The notes: a model not told the origin generated them from the letters alone. DNA of 64,000 nucleotides from Sphingobacterium cavernae (GCF_008520265.1 NZ_VIQM01000108.1:62001-126000); one strand, 5' to 3'; positions 25,293 through 34,553 are shown, counted from the first letter of the stretch. Numbers and translations are program-made.

Positions 25293-26269
25293 TATAGCAT
25301 GTAATTTAAATAATCTTCAATTTCATCGTCATCAATATTTGAATCTAATTGTGTTTTCTCGTCATCATTATACTCATCAGACGCGAACTCTGCCAATTGG
25401 ATTAAATCTTCTCCTTCAGAAACTTGAGCTAAATAACCGAGAATTTCTTCGTCACTTATGTTCTCCAAATTCACATCTGAAGATGCCACCTGCTGTTGCA
25501 ATTGTGGATTTGAATTGCTGTTTTGCAAACCAAAATAAGCTCCACTACCAACAATTATAGCCACCGCTGCTGCTGCGTATTTTTTCCAAATCGGACGTTT
25601 TGGCAATGTAATTACCTTAATTTTTTCTGGTATATCACCTACGGTTTTAGCAAGGATGTTATCAGATAACTGATCAAAATATCCAGTTGGAACAGCAAAA
25701 TGTTCTTTACCTAAATCTTTTGACCATTTTTCAATCAATATACGGTCTTCAATTTCTGCGGTCGCTTGAGTAAAATATTCCGTAGGAACCGTAAAACCTG
25801 TATCATTCCCAATTGTATCGCGAAGATTCTGCTCTGCGATTTTAGCGAAAATACTTTCTTCTGCTTTCGCAAAATAATCTTCAGGAATTTGATATTCTAA
25901 AGTTGGGCTGAAAGATTTTAAATTTTCTTCTGCTAAACGCCCTTCGATAGTTTGACCGAATTGTTCGAAATATTGATCTGGTACAATAAAACCTTCTTCA
26001 CTTACTTTATCCTTCAAATCTTGTTCGGCAATTTTTGCGAAAATATTATTTTCTAATGTATCAAAATAGCCTTCAGGAACTTTCGCTTCTGTAGCATTTG
26101 ATTCATCATTTTCGTTAAAATCACGCAGACTTTCAAGCATAATTTGATGTAAAATTTGGTTTTCTTGCTCCGCAAAGAAATTAGTAGGAATGGCAAAAGG
26201 ATTTACACGCAATGAATCTGGTAGATTTTTGCCTCCTAATTCTTCGTTATATGTGTTATTTTCCTTCAT
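25292..26269 (-). CDS. Putative anti-sigma factor with six VPxxYF repeats
   Basis: The 325-residue protein has one membrane segment (about residues 230-250, AAAAVAIIVGSGAYFGL). Before it, a motif of the type (F)xVPxxYFxxxxxxI recurs six times with about 30-residue spacing: AIPTNFF, VPEGYFD, VPDQYFE, IPEDYFA, VPTEYFT, VPTGYFD. After the membrane segment comes an acidic periplasmic tail. A copy of this motif occurs in Bacteroidota anti-sigma-like proteins beside ECF sigma genes. The sigma gene is 34 bases upstream, supporting a sigma-sequestering role. The expanded copy number is unusual. Confidence 0.7.
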   Translation of the reverse strand: MKENNTYNEELGGKNLPDSLRVNPFAIPTNFFAEQENQILHQIMLESLRDFNENDESNATEAKVPEGYFDTLENNIFAKIAEQDLKDKVSEEGFIVPDQYFEQFGQTIEGRLAEENLKSFSPTLEYQIPEDYFAKAEESIFAKIAEQNLRDTIGNDTGFTVPTEYFTQATAEIEDRILIEKWSKDLGKEHFAVPTGYFDQLSDNILAKTVGDIPEKIKVITLPKRPIWKKYAAAAVAIIVGSGAYFGLQNSNSNPQLQQQVASSDVNLENISDEEILGYLAQVSEGEDLIQLAEFASDEYNDDEKTQLDSNIDDDEIEDYLNYML

Positions 26270-26303
26270 GAGTCCTATATAGATGTCTTTAATATCCGAA
26301 GGT

Positions 26304-26849
26304 TTAATCTTGGCTATTAAAAAAATGTTCTATTTTTTTGACGGCTAGGTGGTATGATGCTTTTAATGCACCAACACTAGTCCCTAAAATACTAGAAATT
26401 TCATCATATTTCAAATCTTCGAAATATTTCATATTGAAAACCAAGCGTTGCTTTTCTGGTAATGTAAGTAAAGCTTGTTGCAATTTCATCTGCGCTTTAT
26501 CGCCGTTGAAATAGCTGCCATCTGCTAATGTTTCGGATAAATACGATGAATTGTCGTCATCCAAGGAAACATTGTTTTTTTGCTTTTTCTTATTTAGAAA
26601 AGTGATGCATTCATTCGTTGCAATTCTGTACAACCATGTATACAATTGAGAATCTTCTCTGAACTTATCTAAATTACGCCATACCTTTACAAAGATATCT
26701 TGGGTCACGTCATCCGCATCGTCATGATCGATGACCATGCGTCTGACATGCCAATATATTTTTTGCTGATATTTCTTCAACAATTGTTTGAAAGCCGCTT
26801 CACGCGAACTTTCATCGGCAAACATGGATATTATTTGCGCGTCTTCCAT
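26304..26849 (-). CDS. ECF RNA polymerase sigma factor
   Basis: A 181-residue sigma-70 family protein with region 2 (DVTQDIFVKVWRNLDKF near residue 46, YTWLYRIATNECITFLNKKK near 73) and region 4 (ALLTLPEKQRLVFNMKYFEDLKYDEISSILGTS near 128). It directs RNA polymerase to specific promoters and is probably held by the anti-sigma protein encoded 34 bases downstream. It begins only 3 bases after the transketolase stop, so it is probably transcribed with metabolic genes. Confidence 0.92.
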   Translation of the reverse strand: MEDAQIISMFADESSREAAFKQLLKKYQQKIYWHVRRMVIDHDDADDVTQDIFVKVWRNLDKFREDSQLYTWLYRIATNECITFLNKKKQKNNVSLDDDNSSYLSETLADGSYFNGDKAQMKLQQALLTLPEKQRLVFNMKYFEDLKYDEISSILGTSVGALKASYHLAVKKIEHFFNSQD

Positions 26850-26852
26850 TTA

Positions 26853-27809
26853 TTATTTTTTTCTGCTAATAACTTTTTGAGCTGCAGCAACAATGTTAGC
26901 GGCATTCAAACCGTATTTTTCCATCAATTGTGCTGGTGTTCCTGACTCGCCGAAGCTATCATCCACAGCTACATATTCTTGTGGAGTTGGTAAATGTTGA
27001 GCCAAAACTTGTGCTACGCTATCACCTAAACCACCTAGACGGTTGTGCTCTTCAGCTGTTACGACACAGCCTGTTTTCTTAACTGAGGCTAAGATTGCTT
27101 CTGCGTCCAAAGGTTTGATTGTATGGATGTTGATAATCTCCGCATCGATGCCTAATTTTTCCAATTCTTCACCTGCTTGGATAGCTTCCCATACCAAGTG
27201 ACCCGTAGCGATGATTGTTACATCTTTACCTTCATTTAGCATCACAGCTTTACCAATTTCGAAAGTTTGATCTGCAGGTGTAAAGTTAGGTACAACTGGT
27301 CGGCCGAAACGTAGGTAAACAGGTCCTTCGTATTCTGCTACCGCAATAGTCGCAGCTTTGGTTTGATTGAAGTCACAAGGGTTGATGACAACCATTCCTG
27401 GCAACATTTTCATCAAACCAATATCCTCTAAAGTTTGGTGCGTCGCGCCATCCTCACCCAAAGTAAGACCTGCGTGCGAAGCAGCAATCTTAACATTTTT
27501 GTTCGAATAAGCGATAGATTGACGGATTTGATCGTATACACGTGCTGTAGAAAATTCAGCGAAAGTACCTGTAAAAGGAACTTTTCCGCCGATAGTTAAT
27601 CCAGCTGCAATACCCATCATATTTGCTTCTGCGATACCAATTTGGAAAAAACGCTCTGGAAATTCTTTAATAAAAGCATCCATTTTCAACGAGCCTACCA
27701 AGTCAGCACACAATGCTACTACATTTTCATTCTTTTTTCCGGCTTCCAGTAAACCAACACCGAAACCTGAACGTGTATCTTTAGATTCTGTAAAAGTATA
27801 TTTTTTCAT
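26853..27809 (-). CDS. Transketolase, C-terminal subunit
   Basis: The second half of a split transketolase: pyrimidine-binding domain (SKDTRSGFGVGLLEAGKKN, GIAEANMMGIAAGL with the catalytic Glu that activates thiamine diphosphate) and a C-terminal regulatory domain (KTGCVVTAEEHNRLGGLGDSV). At 318 residues it pairs with the 283-residue N-terminal subunit encoded 81 bases upstream. Together they interconvert pentose-phosphate sugars in the cytosol. The ECF sigma gene starts 3 bases after its stop. Confidence 0.93.
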   Translation of the reverse strand: MKKYTFTESKDTRSGFGVGLLEAGKKNENVVALCADLVGSLKMDAFIKEFPERFFQIGIAEANMMGIAAGLTIGGKVPFTGTFAEFSTARVYDQIRQSIAYSNKNVKIAASHAGLTLGEDGATHQTLEDIGLMKMLPGMVVINPCDFNQTKAATIAVAEYEGPVYLRFGRPVVPNFTPADQTFEIGKAVMLNEGKDVTIIATGHLVWEAIQAGEELEKLGIDAEIINIHTIKPLDAEAILASVKKTGCVVTAEEHNRLGGLGDSVAQVLAQHLPTPQEYVAVDDSFGESGTPAQLMEKYGLNAANIVAAAQKVISRKK

Positions 27810-27825
27810 GTTTGTCGTAGTATTT

Positions 27826-27872
27826 AGATGTTAGTAGTTAGTATTTAGAAAATAATCTAATATCTAACATCT
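27826..27872. repeat. Inverted repeat between the two transketolase genes
   Basis: AGATGTTAG (27826-27834) is complementary to CTAACATCT (27864-27872), within a run of TTAG/CTAA repeats such as TATTTAG, TCTAATATCTAA and ATATCTAA. It looks like an intergenic repeat unit. There is no T tract, so it may be a processing hairpin. Confidence 0.4.
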
Positions 27873-27890
27873 CATATCTAAAATCTATTA

Positions 27891-28739
27891 TTAATAATCG
27901 CCTAATGTTTCTGGTAATTGATTTAAAGCACTAGCTAATTGCTCGTCATTTGGAGCTACGCCATGCCATTTGTGTGTACCCATCATGAAATCAACTCCTG
28001 AACCCATTGCTGTATGCAATAAGATAACAACAGGTTTACCTTTTCCACTACGTGATTTTGCTTCTTCGATACCAGCTACTACCGCAGCCATATCGTTACC
28101 TTTTTCTACATCTAAAACATCCCAACCGAAAGCTTCCCATTTTGCTCTCAAGTTACCTAAAGACAAAACTTGATCTGTAGAACCATCAATCTGAGCGCCA
28201 TTATAATCTACAGCAGCGATAATGTTGTCCATTTTGTTGTGAGGAGCATACATCGCAGCTTCCCAAACTTGACCTTCTTGCAATTCACCATCACCCATCA
28301 ATACATAAACAAGACTATTGTCTTTGTTTAATTTTTTAGCTTGAGCTGCCCCAATAGCAACCGAAAGACCTTGTCCTAATGAGCCCGAAGCAATACGGAT
28401 ACCAGGTAAGCCTTCATGCGTAGTCGGGTGACCTTGTAGACGTGTATTGATCTTACGGAAAGTAGCCAACTCACTTACTGGGAAATATCCAGCGCGAGCT
28501 AATGTACTGTAAAATACAGGTGAGATGTGTCCATTTGACAAAAAGAATAAATCTTCACCAGCACCATCCATATTGAATGATGGGTCGTGTTTCATAGCAT
28601 GAAAATATAACGCTACGAAATAGTCTGTACAGCCTAATGATCCCCCTGGGTGGCCTGATTGACATCCGTGTACCATACGTACGATGTCACGTCTTACTTG
28701 TGTTGCAGTCTGTTCAAGTTTATTGATATCTACACTCAT
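27891..28739 (-). CDS. Transketolase, N-terminal subunit
   Basis: The start at 28739 (MSVDINKLEQTATQVRRDI) is chosen because the frame extends upstream only through a TTG that overlaps the -7 box. The 282-residue protein carries the thiamine diphosphate-binding half: GHPGGSLGCTDY, SNGHISP, RLQGHPTTHEG, and the ThDP motif GDGELQEGQVWEAAMYA running to NN-type ending NYNGAQID (D-Y-N). It needs the adjacent C-terminal subunit for activity. It is the first gene of the five-gene minus-strand operon. Confidence 0.93.
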   Translation of the reverse strand: MSVDINKLEQTATQVRRDIVRMVHGCQSGHPGGSLGCTDYFVALYFHAMKHDPSFNMDGAGEDLFFLSNGHISPVFYSTLARAGYFPVSELATFRKINTRLQGHPTTHEGLPGIRIASGSLGQGLSVAIGAAQAKKLNKDNSLVYVLMGDGELQEGQVWEAAMYAPHNKMDNIIAAVDYNGAQIDGSTDQVLSLGNLRAKWEAFGWDVLDVEKGNDMAAVVAGIEEAKSRSGKGKPVVILLHTAMGSGVDFMMGTHKWHGVAPNDEQLASALNQLPETLGDY

Positions 28740-28754
28740 TTTGATTGTTTTATA

Positions 28755-28762
28755 CAAATTTA
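28755..28762 (-). promoter_or_regulatory. -7 promoter element of the transketolase operon
   Basis: TAAATTTG on the minus strand fits TAnnTTTG, giving a leader of about 10 bases. The -33 region is poor. Confidence 0.5.
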
Positions 28763-28929
28763 TGCGTGTAAAGTTAATGAATTAATATGTTTTAATAACT
28801 TAGAATTTGAGGATAATGCGATTTTGCGAAGCTTTTTTATAGAATTAGTAAATACCAATCGAATGATTTGATTTGGATGTAAGATTTATGTATAAATTCT
28901 AATCACAAATCTCCTTTCAGTTTTATGTA

Positions 28930-29817
28930 CTAAAACAGATATTCGTAAATAAAGTGTCTCAAAATTTCTTCTTCGCTTTTATAATGCTGAAGAAATTCCC
29001 TCCATGTCGATGGCGAAAATTGAAATCTATTGCCTAGCGAATCTTCATAAGTCCATCTTTTTGTTTTATTCTCAAATAGTTTTGCGAATTCATTTCCATC
29101 GCGATAGATATATTCCGTATTGCTAATTCTTCGAATTCGAATATCCTCATCTAAGGATGTATCTTCAACAACATTAAAATCTGGCAAGAGGTAATACGCA
29201 TCGTTTGATTCTCGCTTAAAACCTCTATTGTCCGAAACAATTACTTTGTTAAAAATGTCTACTTCAAAATCGACCTTATAATTTTGTTCCGAAGACAGTC
29301 TATCGATAAGATTTGTAAAAAATTTATACTGGTCTTTACTATTGCGAAAAGGGTTATTTTGAATTTTTGCTAGATATTTTTCATCGTAAGACAATTGATT
29401 CCCTTTATTATCCGAAAAAATACGAGCATTAAATATGTCTTTTTTGAATTCCGCTTCGTAATTATTCTCATTTGTTTTGAATATCCAAGAGTCAAATATG
29501 TCAATTTCAAATTCTTCTGTTCTATTGGTTACATTTCGAAAGTAAGTAATGTGATCTTCAAAAAATATTTCTTGATCTTTAGAATTTGAAAGCACTGAAG
29601 GATTTGTTCTAGACAAAAATTTATTATTAAAAGTGATTGTGTTGTTCTTATTATCCGTAAATATGAGGTCATTGAAAATGTTTTTCTCCAATTTGGCTTT
29701 GTAGTTTTCTCGCGCAGATTCGTACGTCAAATTATTAAAAAAATCACGTCCAAACTGTTGGGCAAACGAACTGAAAATAAATACTTGAAAGAAAAGAAAT
29801 AGGATTACACTTCTCAT
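28930..29817 (-). CDS. Secreted protein with an internal 80-residue duplication
   Basis: This 295-residue protein has a signal peptide (ending SSFAQ, about residue 19). Two tandem units of about 81 residues follow: the first begins YKAKLEKNIFNDLIFTDN and the second YEAEFKKDIFNARIFSDN; both hold a middle NSKDQ..FF segment and a second FEIDIF or FEVDIF copy. Each unit contains two I/D-I-F-N hits, so the pattern is a nested duplication. The C-terminal 75 residues differ. I do not recognise the family. It is monocistronic as far as visible. Confidence 0.75.
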   Translation of the reverse strand: MRSVILFLFFQVFIFSSFAQQFGRDFFNNLTYESARENYKAKLEKNIFNDLIFTDNKNNTITFNNKFLSRTNPSVLSNSKDQEIFFEDHITYFRNVTNRTEEFEIDIFDSWIFKTNENNYEAEFKKDIFNARIFSDNKGNQLSYDEKYLAKIQNNPFRNSKDQYKFFTNLIDRLSSEQNYKVDFEVDIFNKVIVSDNRGFKRESNDAYYLLPDFNVVEDTSLDEDIRIRRISNTEYIYRDGNEFAKLFENKTKRWTYEDSLGNRFQFSPSTWREFLQHYKSEEEILRHFIYEYLF

Positions 29818-29916
29818 AATTGATAATTTGTAAGTATGACTACTGCGTAGCCTGAAAGTTTATTGCTAAATAATATAATCTTTTGGGAAGTTATACTATT
29901 TCATATGTAAAATAAA

Positions 29917-29944
29917 AAGGCTCATTTTGAGAAAAATGAGCCTT
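29917..29944 (-). terminator. Terminator after the minus-strand gene at 29953-30369
   Basis: A perfect 12-bp stem (AAGGCTCATTTT / AAAATGAGCCTT) with a 4-base loop, followed on the minus strand by TTTATTTTAC. It stops the membrane-protein transcript. Confidence 0.8.
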
Positions 29945-29952
29945 CAATATTT

Positions 29953-30369
29953 TTAGTTCAAAATCGACCAAGTCGACCAAGGAATTCTGGTAAGAATCAA
30001 GATCAATGCAATCGTGTAAGTGATAAACACTGTTTTGTTTGCTGCATAATCTAATGTTGCTTTCTTCGCTTTGATGTAACCAACCGTGATTAATACAATT
30101 GCAATAATCATTATCAACGGATGCTCCAAGAAATATAATCTTGATAAGCTGTTGCTCATATTCTCTCCAGAGAAACTTTTGATGCCAAGTGGAGACACGA
30201 AGTAAATAATCAAACCAATAAGTAATTGCAAGTGTGCAGAGATAAACCCGATTAAAGCAATTTTACGGTTATATGGATTTGCTTTGAAATAGTTCACCGC
30301 TGTAATGACAATTGAAATAACTAAAGCCAATAAAAGAATGACAGCTAAAGTCGAGTGTAAATGTTTCAT
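29953..30369 (-). CDS. Four-helix integral membrane protein
   Basis: I use the internal ATG at 30369 (MKHLHSTLAVILL), four codons after the longest start. The 138-residue protein has four hydrophobic segments (about residues 5-25, 38-58, 77-97 and 113-133) with His in HLHST, AHLQL and EHPLI, one per helix region. The His positions make a b-type heme site conceivable, but no family is recognised. A strong terminator follows; the M28 peptidase gene is upstream on the same strand. Confidence 0.7.
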   Translation of the reverse strand: MKHLHSTLAVILLLALVISIVITAVNYFKANPYNRKIALIGFISAHLQLLIGLIIYFVSPLGIKSFSGENMSNSLSRLYFLEHPLIMIIAIVLITVGYIKAKKATLDYAANKTVFITYTIALILILTRIPWSTWSILN

Positions 30370-30422
30370 GCCTGTTAACATATGTTTAAAGTTTTAATTT
30401 TTTTCTATTTCCTACAAAAGTA

Positions 30423-32078
30423 CTATTTTGAAAGTCGTTTTTCGCCTAATTCTCTAAATTCAGATTTAGCCTTGAATTGTGGGAATGTTTTTTCTTGACT
30501 CATTACATATCCGATATCAAAGAAAAGACGAATATCAGCCAAAATTCCCCCGAAATCCCAATTTTCATCCAATTCATCTTGCGGTTTGTGGTATCTATTA
30601 GCTAGTGCTTCTTTACGCTTCTCGTTTGCTACAGAGTCTGTCGAAATTAATTCTGAACCTGAACCCATAAACAATCCTGGTACACCTTTCTTCACAAAAT
30701 TGAAGTGATCAGAGCGGTAAAAGCCTCCAGATGTCGGATTTTTCTCACCAACTACTGTTCTTCCGAATTTAGCAGCCGAACGCTCTACGTAATCTTCAAT
30801 CTCTGTTTGTCCAATACCCACTATCGATACATCTTTTGTCGCACCTAATGGATTAAACGCATCCATATTTAAGTTAGCTACTGTTTTGTTTAACGGATAA
30901 ATCGGATTGTTCGCGTAATAAGATGAACCCAATAAACCTTCTTCTTCAGCGGTCAACGCAATAAATACAATAGTACGTTCGGGTTGATGTTTTGCAGCTT
31001 TGAAAGCTTTTCCTATTTCAAATAATGCCGCTACACCAGCTGCATTGTCAATGGCACCATTGTAAATCGAATCACCATTTACTGGTTCACCGATACCCAA
31101 ATGATCCCAATGTGCCGTGTAAATAATTGTTTCGTCAGCACGTTTCGTGCCTGATATTTTCGCGATTACATTGTTTGACTTGGAATGTCTAAAAGCATTT
31201 TTTAATTCTACTTTCGTGCTGATATTCATCGGTACTGCCTTGAAGCCAGGCTTTTTAGCAGCTTCCATTAAGTCTGCGTTAAGACCAGCGAGTTTAAATA
31301 ATTTTTCGGCGGTAGGTGTAGAAACCCAGCCTTCGAATTCGGGTAACTCGTCAGGATTGTTGGTTGTTAATTCCAATTGCGGTCCCGACCATCCTGAACG
31401 AACAACATCCCAACCATAACTTGCTGCGCCAGTTTCATGAATTAATAAAATTCCGGTTGCGCCTTGACGACCTGCTTCTTCAAATTTATAACGCCATCTC
31501 CCATAGTAGGTCATCGTATCGGCTTTGAAAAGGTTTTTATCGTATCGCCCTGGGTCGCTAACCATTACTACGACAGTTTTGCCATTTACATCCAATCCTT
31601 CGTAATCGTTCCAATTATATTCTGGTGCGACAATACCGAATCCTGCAAAAATAAGTTCAGTATCTTCCACTAAAGTATTTTCCTTGAGTTTACGCGTGCC
31701 AATAACAAAATCATCCAATGATTTTACAGAAATAGAACCGTTTTTGCCTTTGAAAGTTAAATTAGGCTCGACAGGTTTTGATGTGATTTCAACCATTGGT
31801 ACCTCTTGAAAGTATGAATCGCCATTCCCTGGCTCAAGTCCTATTGCCTTAAATTGTTCTTCAATATAATTGACAGTTAATGTATCACCTTTGGTAAAAG
31901 GCTTTCGACCTAAGAAATCATCAGAAGCGAGTTGAGCTACGTGGGCTTTGTAGGATTCTTCTGTAATAGCTTCAAGTGCTGTGCTGTCTAATGCTGTAGC
32001 ATCAAAGTTCGAAGCTTGTTCAGTACAGGAAAATAGCCCTATACTCAATGCACAGGAAAATAGAAAAGTTTTATTCAT
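30423..32078 (-). CDS. M28-family zinc aminopeptidase lipoprotein
   Basis: The start at 32078 gives a lipoprotein signal (LFSC, Cys near residue 18). The 551-residue protein contains a PA-type insert (about residues 130-290) and an M28 domain with two-zinc ligands: His/Asp in TAHWDHLG, Asp in GAIDNAAGVAAL, catalytic Glu in LTAEEEGLLGS, Asp in NMDAFNPLG and His in YRSDHFNF. It probably removes N-terminal amino acids from peptides in the periplasm or at the surface. Family size 500-560 residues is normal. It lies downstream of the SprT-like gene. Confidence 0.9.
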   Translation of the reverse strand: MNKTFLFSCALSIGLFSCTEQASNFDATALDSTALEAITEESYKAHVAQLASDDFLGRKPFTKGDTLTVNYIEEQFKAIGLEPGNGDSYFQEVPMVEITSKPVEPNLTFKGKNGSISVKSLDDFVIGTRKLKENTLVEDTELIFAGFGIVAPEYNWNDYEGLDVNGKTVVVMVSDPGRYDKNLFKADTMTYYGRWRYKFEEAGRQGATGILLIHETGAASYGWDVVRSGWSGPQLELTTNNPDELPEFEGWVSTPTAEKLFKLAGLNADLMEAAKKPGFKAVPMNISTKVELKNAFRHSKSNNVIAKISGTKRADETIIYTAHWDHLGIGEPVNGDSIYNGAIDNAAGVAALFEIGKAFKAAKHQPERTIVFIALTAEEEGLLGSSYYANNPIYPLNKTVANLNMDAFNPLGATKDVSIVGIGQTEIEDYVERSAAKFGRTVVGEKNPTSGGFYRSDHFNFVKKGVPGLFMGSGSELISTDSVANEKRKEALANRYHKPQDELDENWDFGGILADIRLFFDIGYVMSQEKTFPQFKAKSEFRELGEKRLSK

Positions 32079-32137
32079 AATTCTTATGTGTTGAATCAAT
32101 AAAAATACGATTTAAAAAGAAAGATAGACTTTTGTAT

Positions 32138-32752
32138 CTAATCTTTGACAGGAATGACCTCGGCAATTGGGTGAAATAGATAGATTTTTTGTGTGGAAAT
32201 CTCCAAACACTTGTATCTTTTACGAAGTTTTTCTAGTTTTTGAAAAGTTCTTCCATTTTTCATTTGAAAAATTGACTGTTCGGGTAATTCTTCAACATGA
32301 GTTAGTTCAGACACCTTCTTATCATATTGTTTTAGTACACGATAGAGATTCAAATCCGTGCAAGAAGATGCCGCAGGATTGTTCATGTAATTATTAATTG
32401 CGATGACAACATCAACAGGAAAAATGTTCAATTTCAAAAAGGGTTGAATAAGCGCTTTAAAGTTGTTTTTCCATTCCTCTCCGTGGGGTTTTACTCGGCT
32501 TTTATATTCTTGATACGTTTTCAAATGCGCAAATTCATGTACAGTTGTCATCAGAAAAGCATATGGATTAAGGTCATGATTGACCGTGATTTGATGGGAG
32601 CTTCCACGAAATGGAGCACGGTAATCGCCTAATTTTGATGCACGACTTTTGGTTACCTTAAATCGACAAGCAGAATCGTTAATCCACTGCGAAATAATAG
32701 GTGCAGCTTCTGCAGGAATGTACTTACTCAATTGTTTGCTGAAATCTGGCAT
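32138..32752 (-). CDS. SprT-like zinc protease-fold protein
   Basis: A 204-residue protein with the metal-binding motif TVHEFAHLK (HExxH) near residue 70 and the preceding SprT features RGSSHQITVNHDLNP. SprT family members resemble the SPRTN/Spartan fold, but bacterial roles are unclear. A TATGTTTG -7 box sits 7 bases before the ATG, hinting at a leaderless transcript. The M28 gene is 59 bases downstream. Confidence 0.82.
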   Translation of the reverse strand: MPDFSKQLSKYIPAEAAPIISQWINDSACRFKVTKSRASKLGDYRAPFRGSSHQITVNHDLNPYAFLMTTVHEFAHLKTYQEYKSRVKPHGEEWKNNFKALIQPFLKLNIFPVDVVIAINNYMNNPAASSCTDLNLYRVLKQYDKKVSELTHVEELPEQSIFQMKNGRTFQKLEKLRKRYKCLEISTQKIYLFHPIAEVIPVKD

Positions 32753-32759
32753 ATCACTA

Positions 32760-32767
32760 CAAACATA
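32760..32767 (-). promoter_or_regulatory. -7 promoter element almost touching the SprT-like start codon
   Basis: TATGTTTG on the minus strand matches TAnnTTTG. Its last base is 7 bases before the ATG, so the predicted transcript has little or no leader. No good -33 TTTG is seen. Confidence 0.45.
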
Positions 32768-32823
32768 TTATTTAAATCCTAAAAAGTGAATTTTTTATGG
32801 TTCTCAAACCTAAATCTTATCCC

Positions 32824-32831
32824 TATATTTG
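32824..32831 (+). promoter_or_regulatory. -7 promoter element of recN
   Basis: TATATTTG fits TAnnTTTG 40 bases before the recN ATG. The -33 region is not recognisable. Confidence 0.5.
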
Positions 32832-32871
32832 ACATTGAAATTTCGATACACATTACATCAATTTATAGAAT

Positions 32872-34530
32872 ATGCTATCACGATTACTCATAAAAAACTA
32901 CGCTTTGATTGATAATTTGGATATCGCTTTTGATAAGGGATTGAATATTATTACTGGGGAAACAGGAGCTGGTAAATCTATCCTGATGGGTGCTTTGGGC
33001 TTGGTTTTGGGAAATAGAGCGGAGGGCAAACAGTTTTTTGATGATTCCAAGAAATGTGTTATTGAGGGTTATTTTTCTATATCATCGTATGATCTGAAAG
33101 GATTTTTTGAAGAATATGATTTAGATTACGAAGACGAAACGATTATTCGTCGTGAAATATCGTTAGATGGCAAATCACGTGCTTTTGTTAATGATTCACC
33201 AGTAAACTTAGCAACATTGAAGGCTCTGGGTGAAAGATTAATAGACATTCACTCGCAACATGCGACTTTACAAATCAATACTGAAGAATTTCAACTGTTT
33301 GTGCTTGATTCCATTGCAGGGAATGAAATTTTACTTGAAGAGTTTCGACAAGAACTTCAACAATTGCGTCAGCTCGATAAAAAGTTAAAAACGCTTAAAG
33401 AAGAATCTCGCACGGCCAATGCTGAATTGGATTATAATCAATTTCTATTTGATGAATTGGAAAAACTGAATGTGCGCGAGGGGGAACTCAAGGAATTAGA
33501 AGAGGAGCAAAGTCAATTAGAGAATGCAGAGGAAATCAAGCGCGCGTTGTTGGCTTCTACGCATTTGTTGGCGGACGGCGAACAAAATGCATTGACCTTA
33601 TTAAAGGAAAGTATACAACAAATTCAACAGGCTTCTCGGTATTTTGCAGATGCCGAAGAGTTGGCAAATCGATTGAACAGTGCCTATATAGAAATCAAGG
33701 ATGTGTCATCAGAAATTGCACATCAGGAAGCTTCTGTCAATTTGGATGAAAAGCGTTTGGATGAAGTGAATTCACGTTTGAGTGATATCTACAGTTTATT
33801 GAAAAAACATCGCTTTGAATCTGAAACGGAACTTATCCAATTACGAACTGAATTGGAAGAAAAACTCCAGGTTGCCTTAAATCACGATGATATCTTAGCG
33901 AAACTAGAGGGGGATAAGAAAAATCAGGAGGCAAAAGTTTCACAATTGGGTGCAAACCTTCACAAAAAGCGTAAAGAAATAAAGGCTAAAGTAGAAGAGT
34001 CAGTTCAAAAGACTCTGGCACATGTAGGAATGGCTAATGCTAAACTCGAAGTTTCCTTAACCTTACAATCGTTAGATAAAGCTTCCAATAGAGGTATGGA
34101 CAGCGTTCAATTTCTTTTCTCCGCAAATAAAGGGCAAGCTTTGCAACCAATTCATAAAGTTGCTTCCGGAGGTGAATTATCACGTGTGATGCTTGCCATT
34201 AAATCTTTGGTCGCACAGAATTCAGCTTTGCCAACGATTATTTTTGATGAGATTGATACAGGAATTTCAGGGGAGGTAGCACTGCGAGTGGGAGAGGTGA
34301 TGCATGATTTAGCGAATAATATGCAGGTGTTGGCGATTACGCATTTGCCACAGATTGCTTCAAAGGGAACCTCACATTTCAAAGTTTACAAAGAGGACAA
34401 AAATGATAAAACGCGTTCGAATATTGTATTGATGAATGCGGATGAACGTATTGTAGAGGTTGCACAAATGCTTAGCGGAGCGAATCCAGGAGAAGCGGCA
34501 TTAGCTCACGCGAAGAATTTATTGAGTTAA
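32872..34530 (+). CDS. recN: DNA repair protein RecN
   Basis: RecN is an SMC-like ATPase that helps double-strand break repair. The 552-residue protein has Walker A GETGAGKS near residue 30, a long coiled-coil middle (about residues 150-380) and the C-terminal half-site: SGGELSRVMLAIKSL near residue 428 and FDEIDTGISGEVA near 458. Length is typical. It has its own -7 box and a hairpin terminator, so it is monocistronic. It is divergent from the SprT-like gene. Confidence 0.95.
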   Translation: MLSRLLIKNYALIDNLDIAFDKGLNIITGETGAGKSILMGALGLVLGNRAEGKQFFDDSKKCVIEGYFSISSYDLKGFFEEYDLDYEDETIIRREISLDGKSRAFVNDSPVNLATLKALGERLIDIHSQHATLQINTEEFQLFVLDSIAGNEILLEEFRQELQQLRQLDKKLKTLKEESRTANAELDYNQFLFDELEKLNVREGELKELEEEQSQLENAEEIKRALLASTHLLADGEQNALTLLKESIQQIQQASRYFADAEELANRLNSAYIEIKDVSSEIAHQEASVNLDEKRLDEVNSRLSDIYSLLKKHRFESETELIQLRTELEEKLQVALNHDDILAKLEGDKKNQEAKVSQLGANLHKKRKEIKAKVEESVQKTLAHVGMANAKLEVSLTLQSLDKASNRGMDSVQFLFSANKGQALQPIHKVASGGELSRVMLAIKSLVAQNSALPTIIFDEIDTGISGEVALRVGEVMHDLANNMQVLAITHLPQIASKGTSHFKVYKEDKNDKTRSNIVLMNADERIVEVAQMLSGANPGEAALAHAKNLLS

Positions 34531-34553
34531 TAGCATTTTGCTATCAACTAAAG

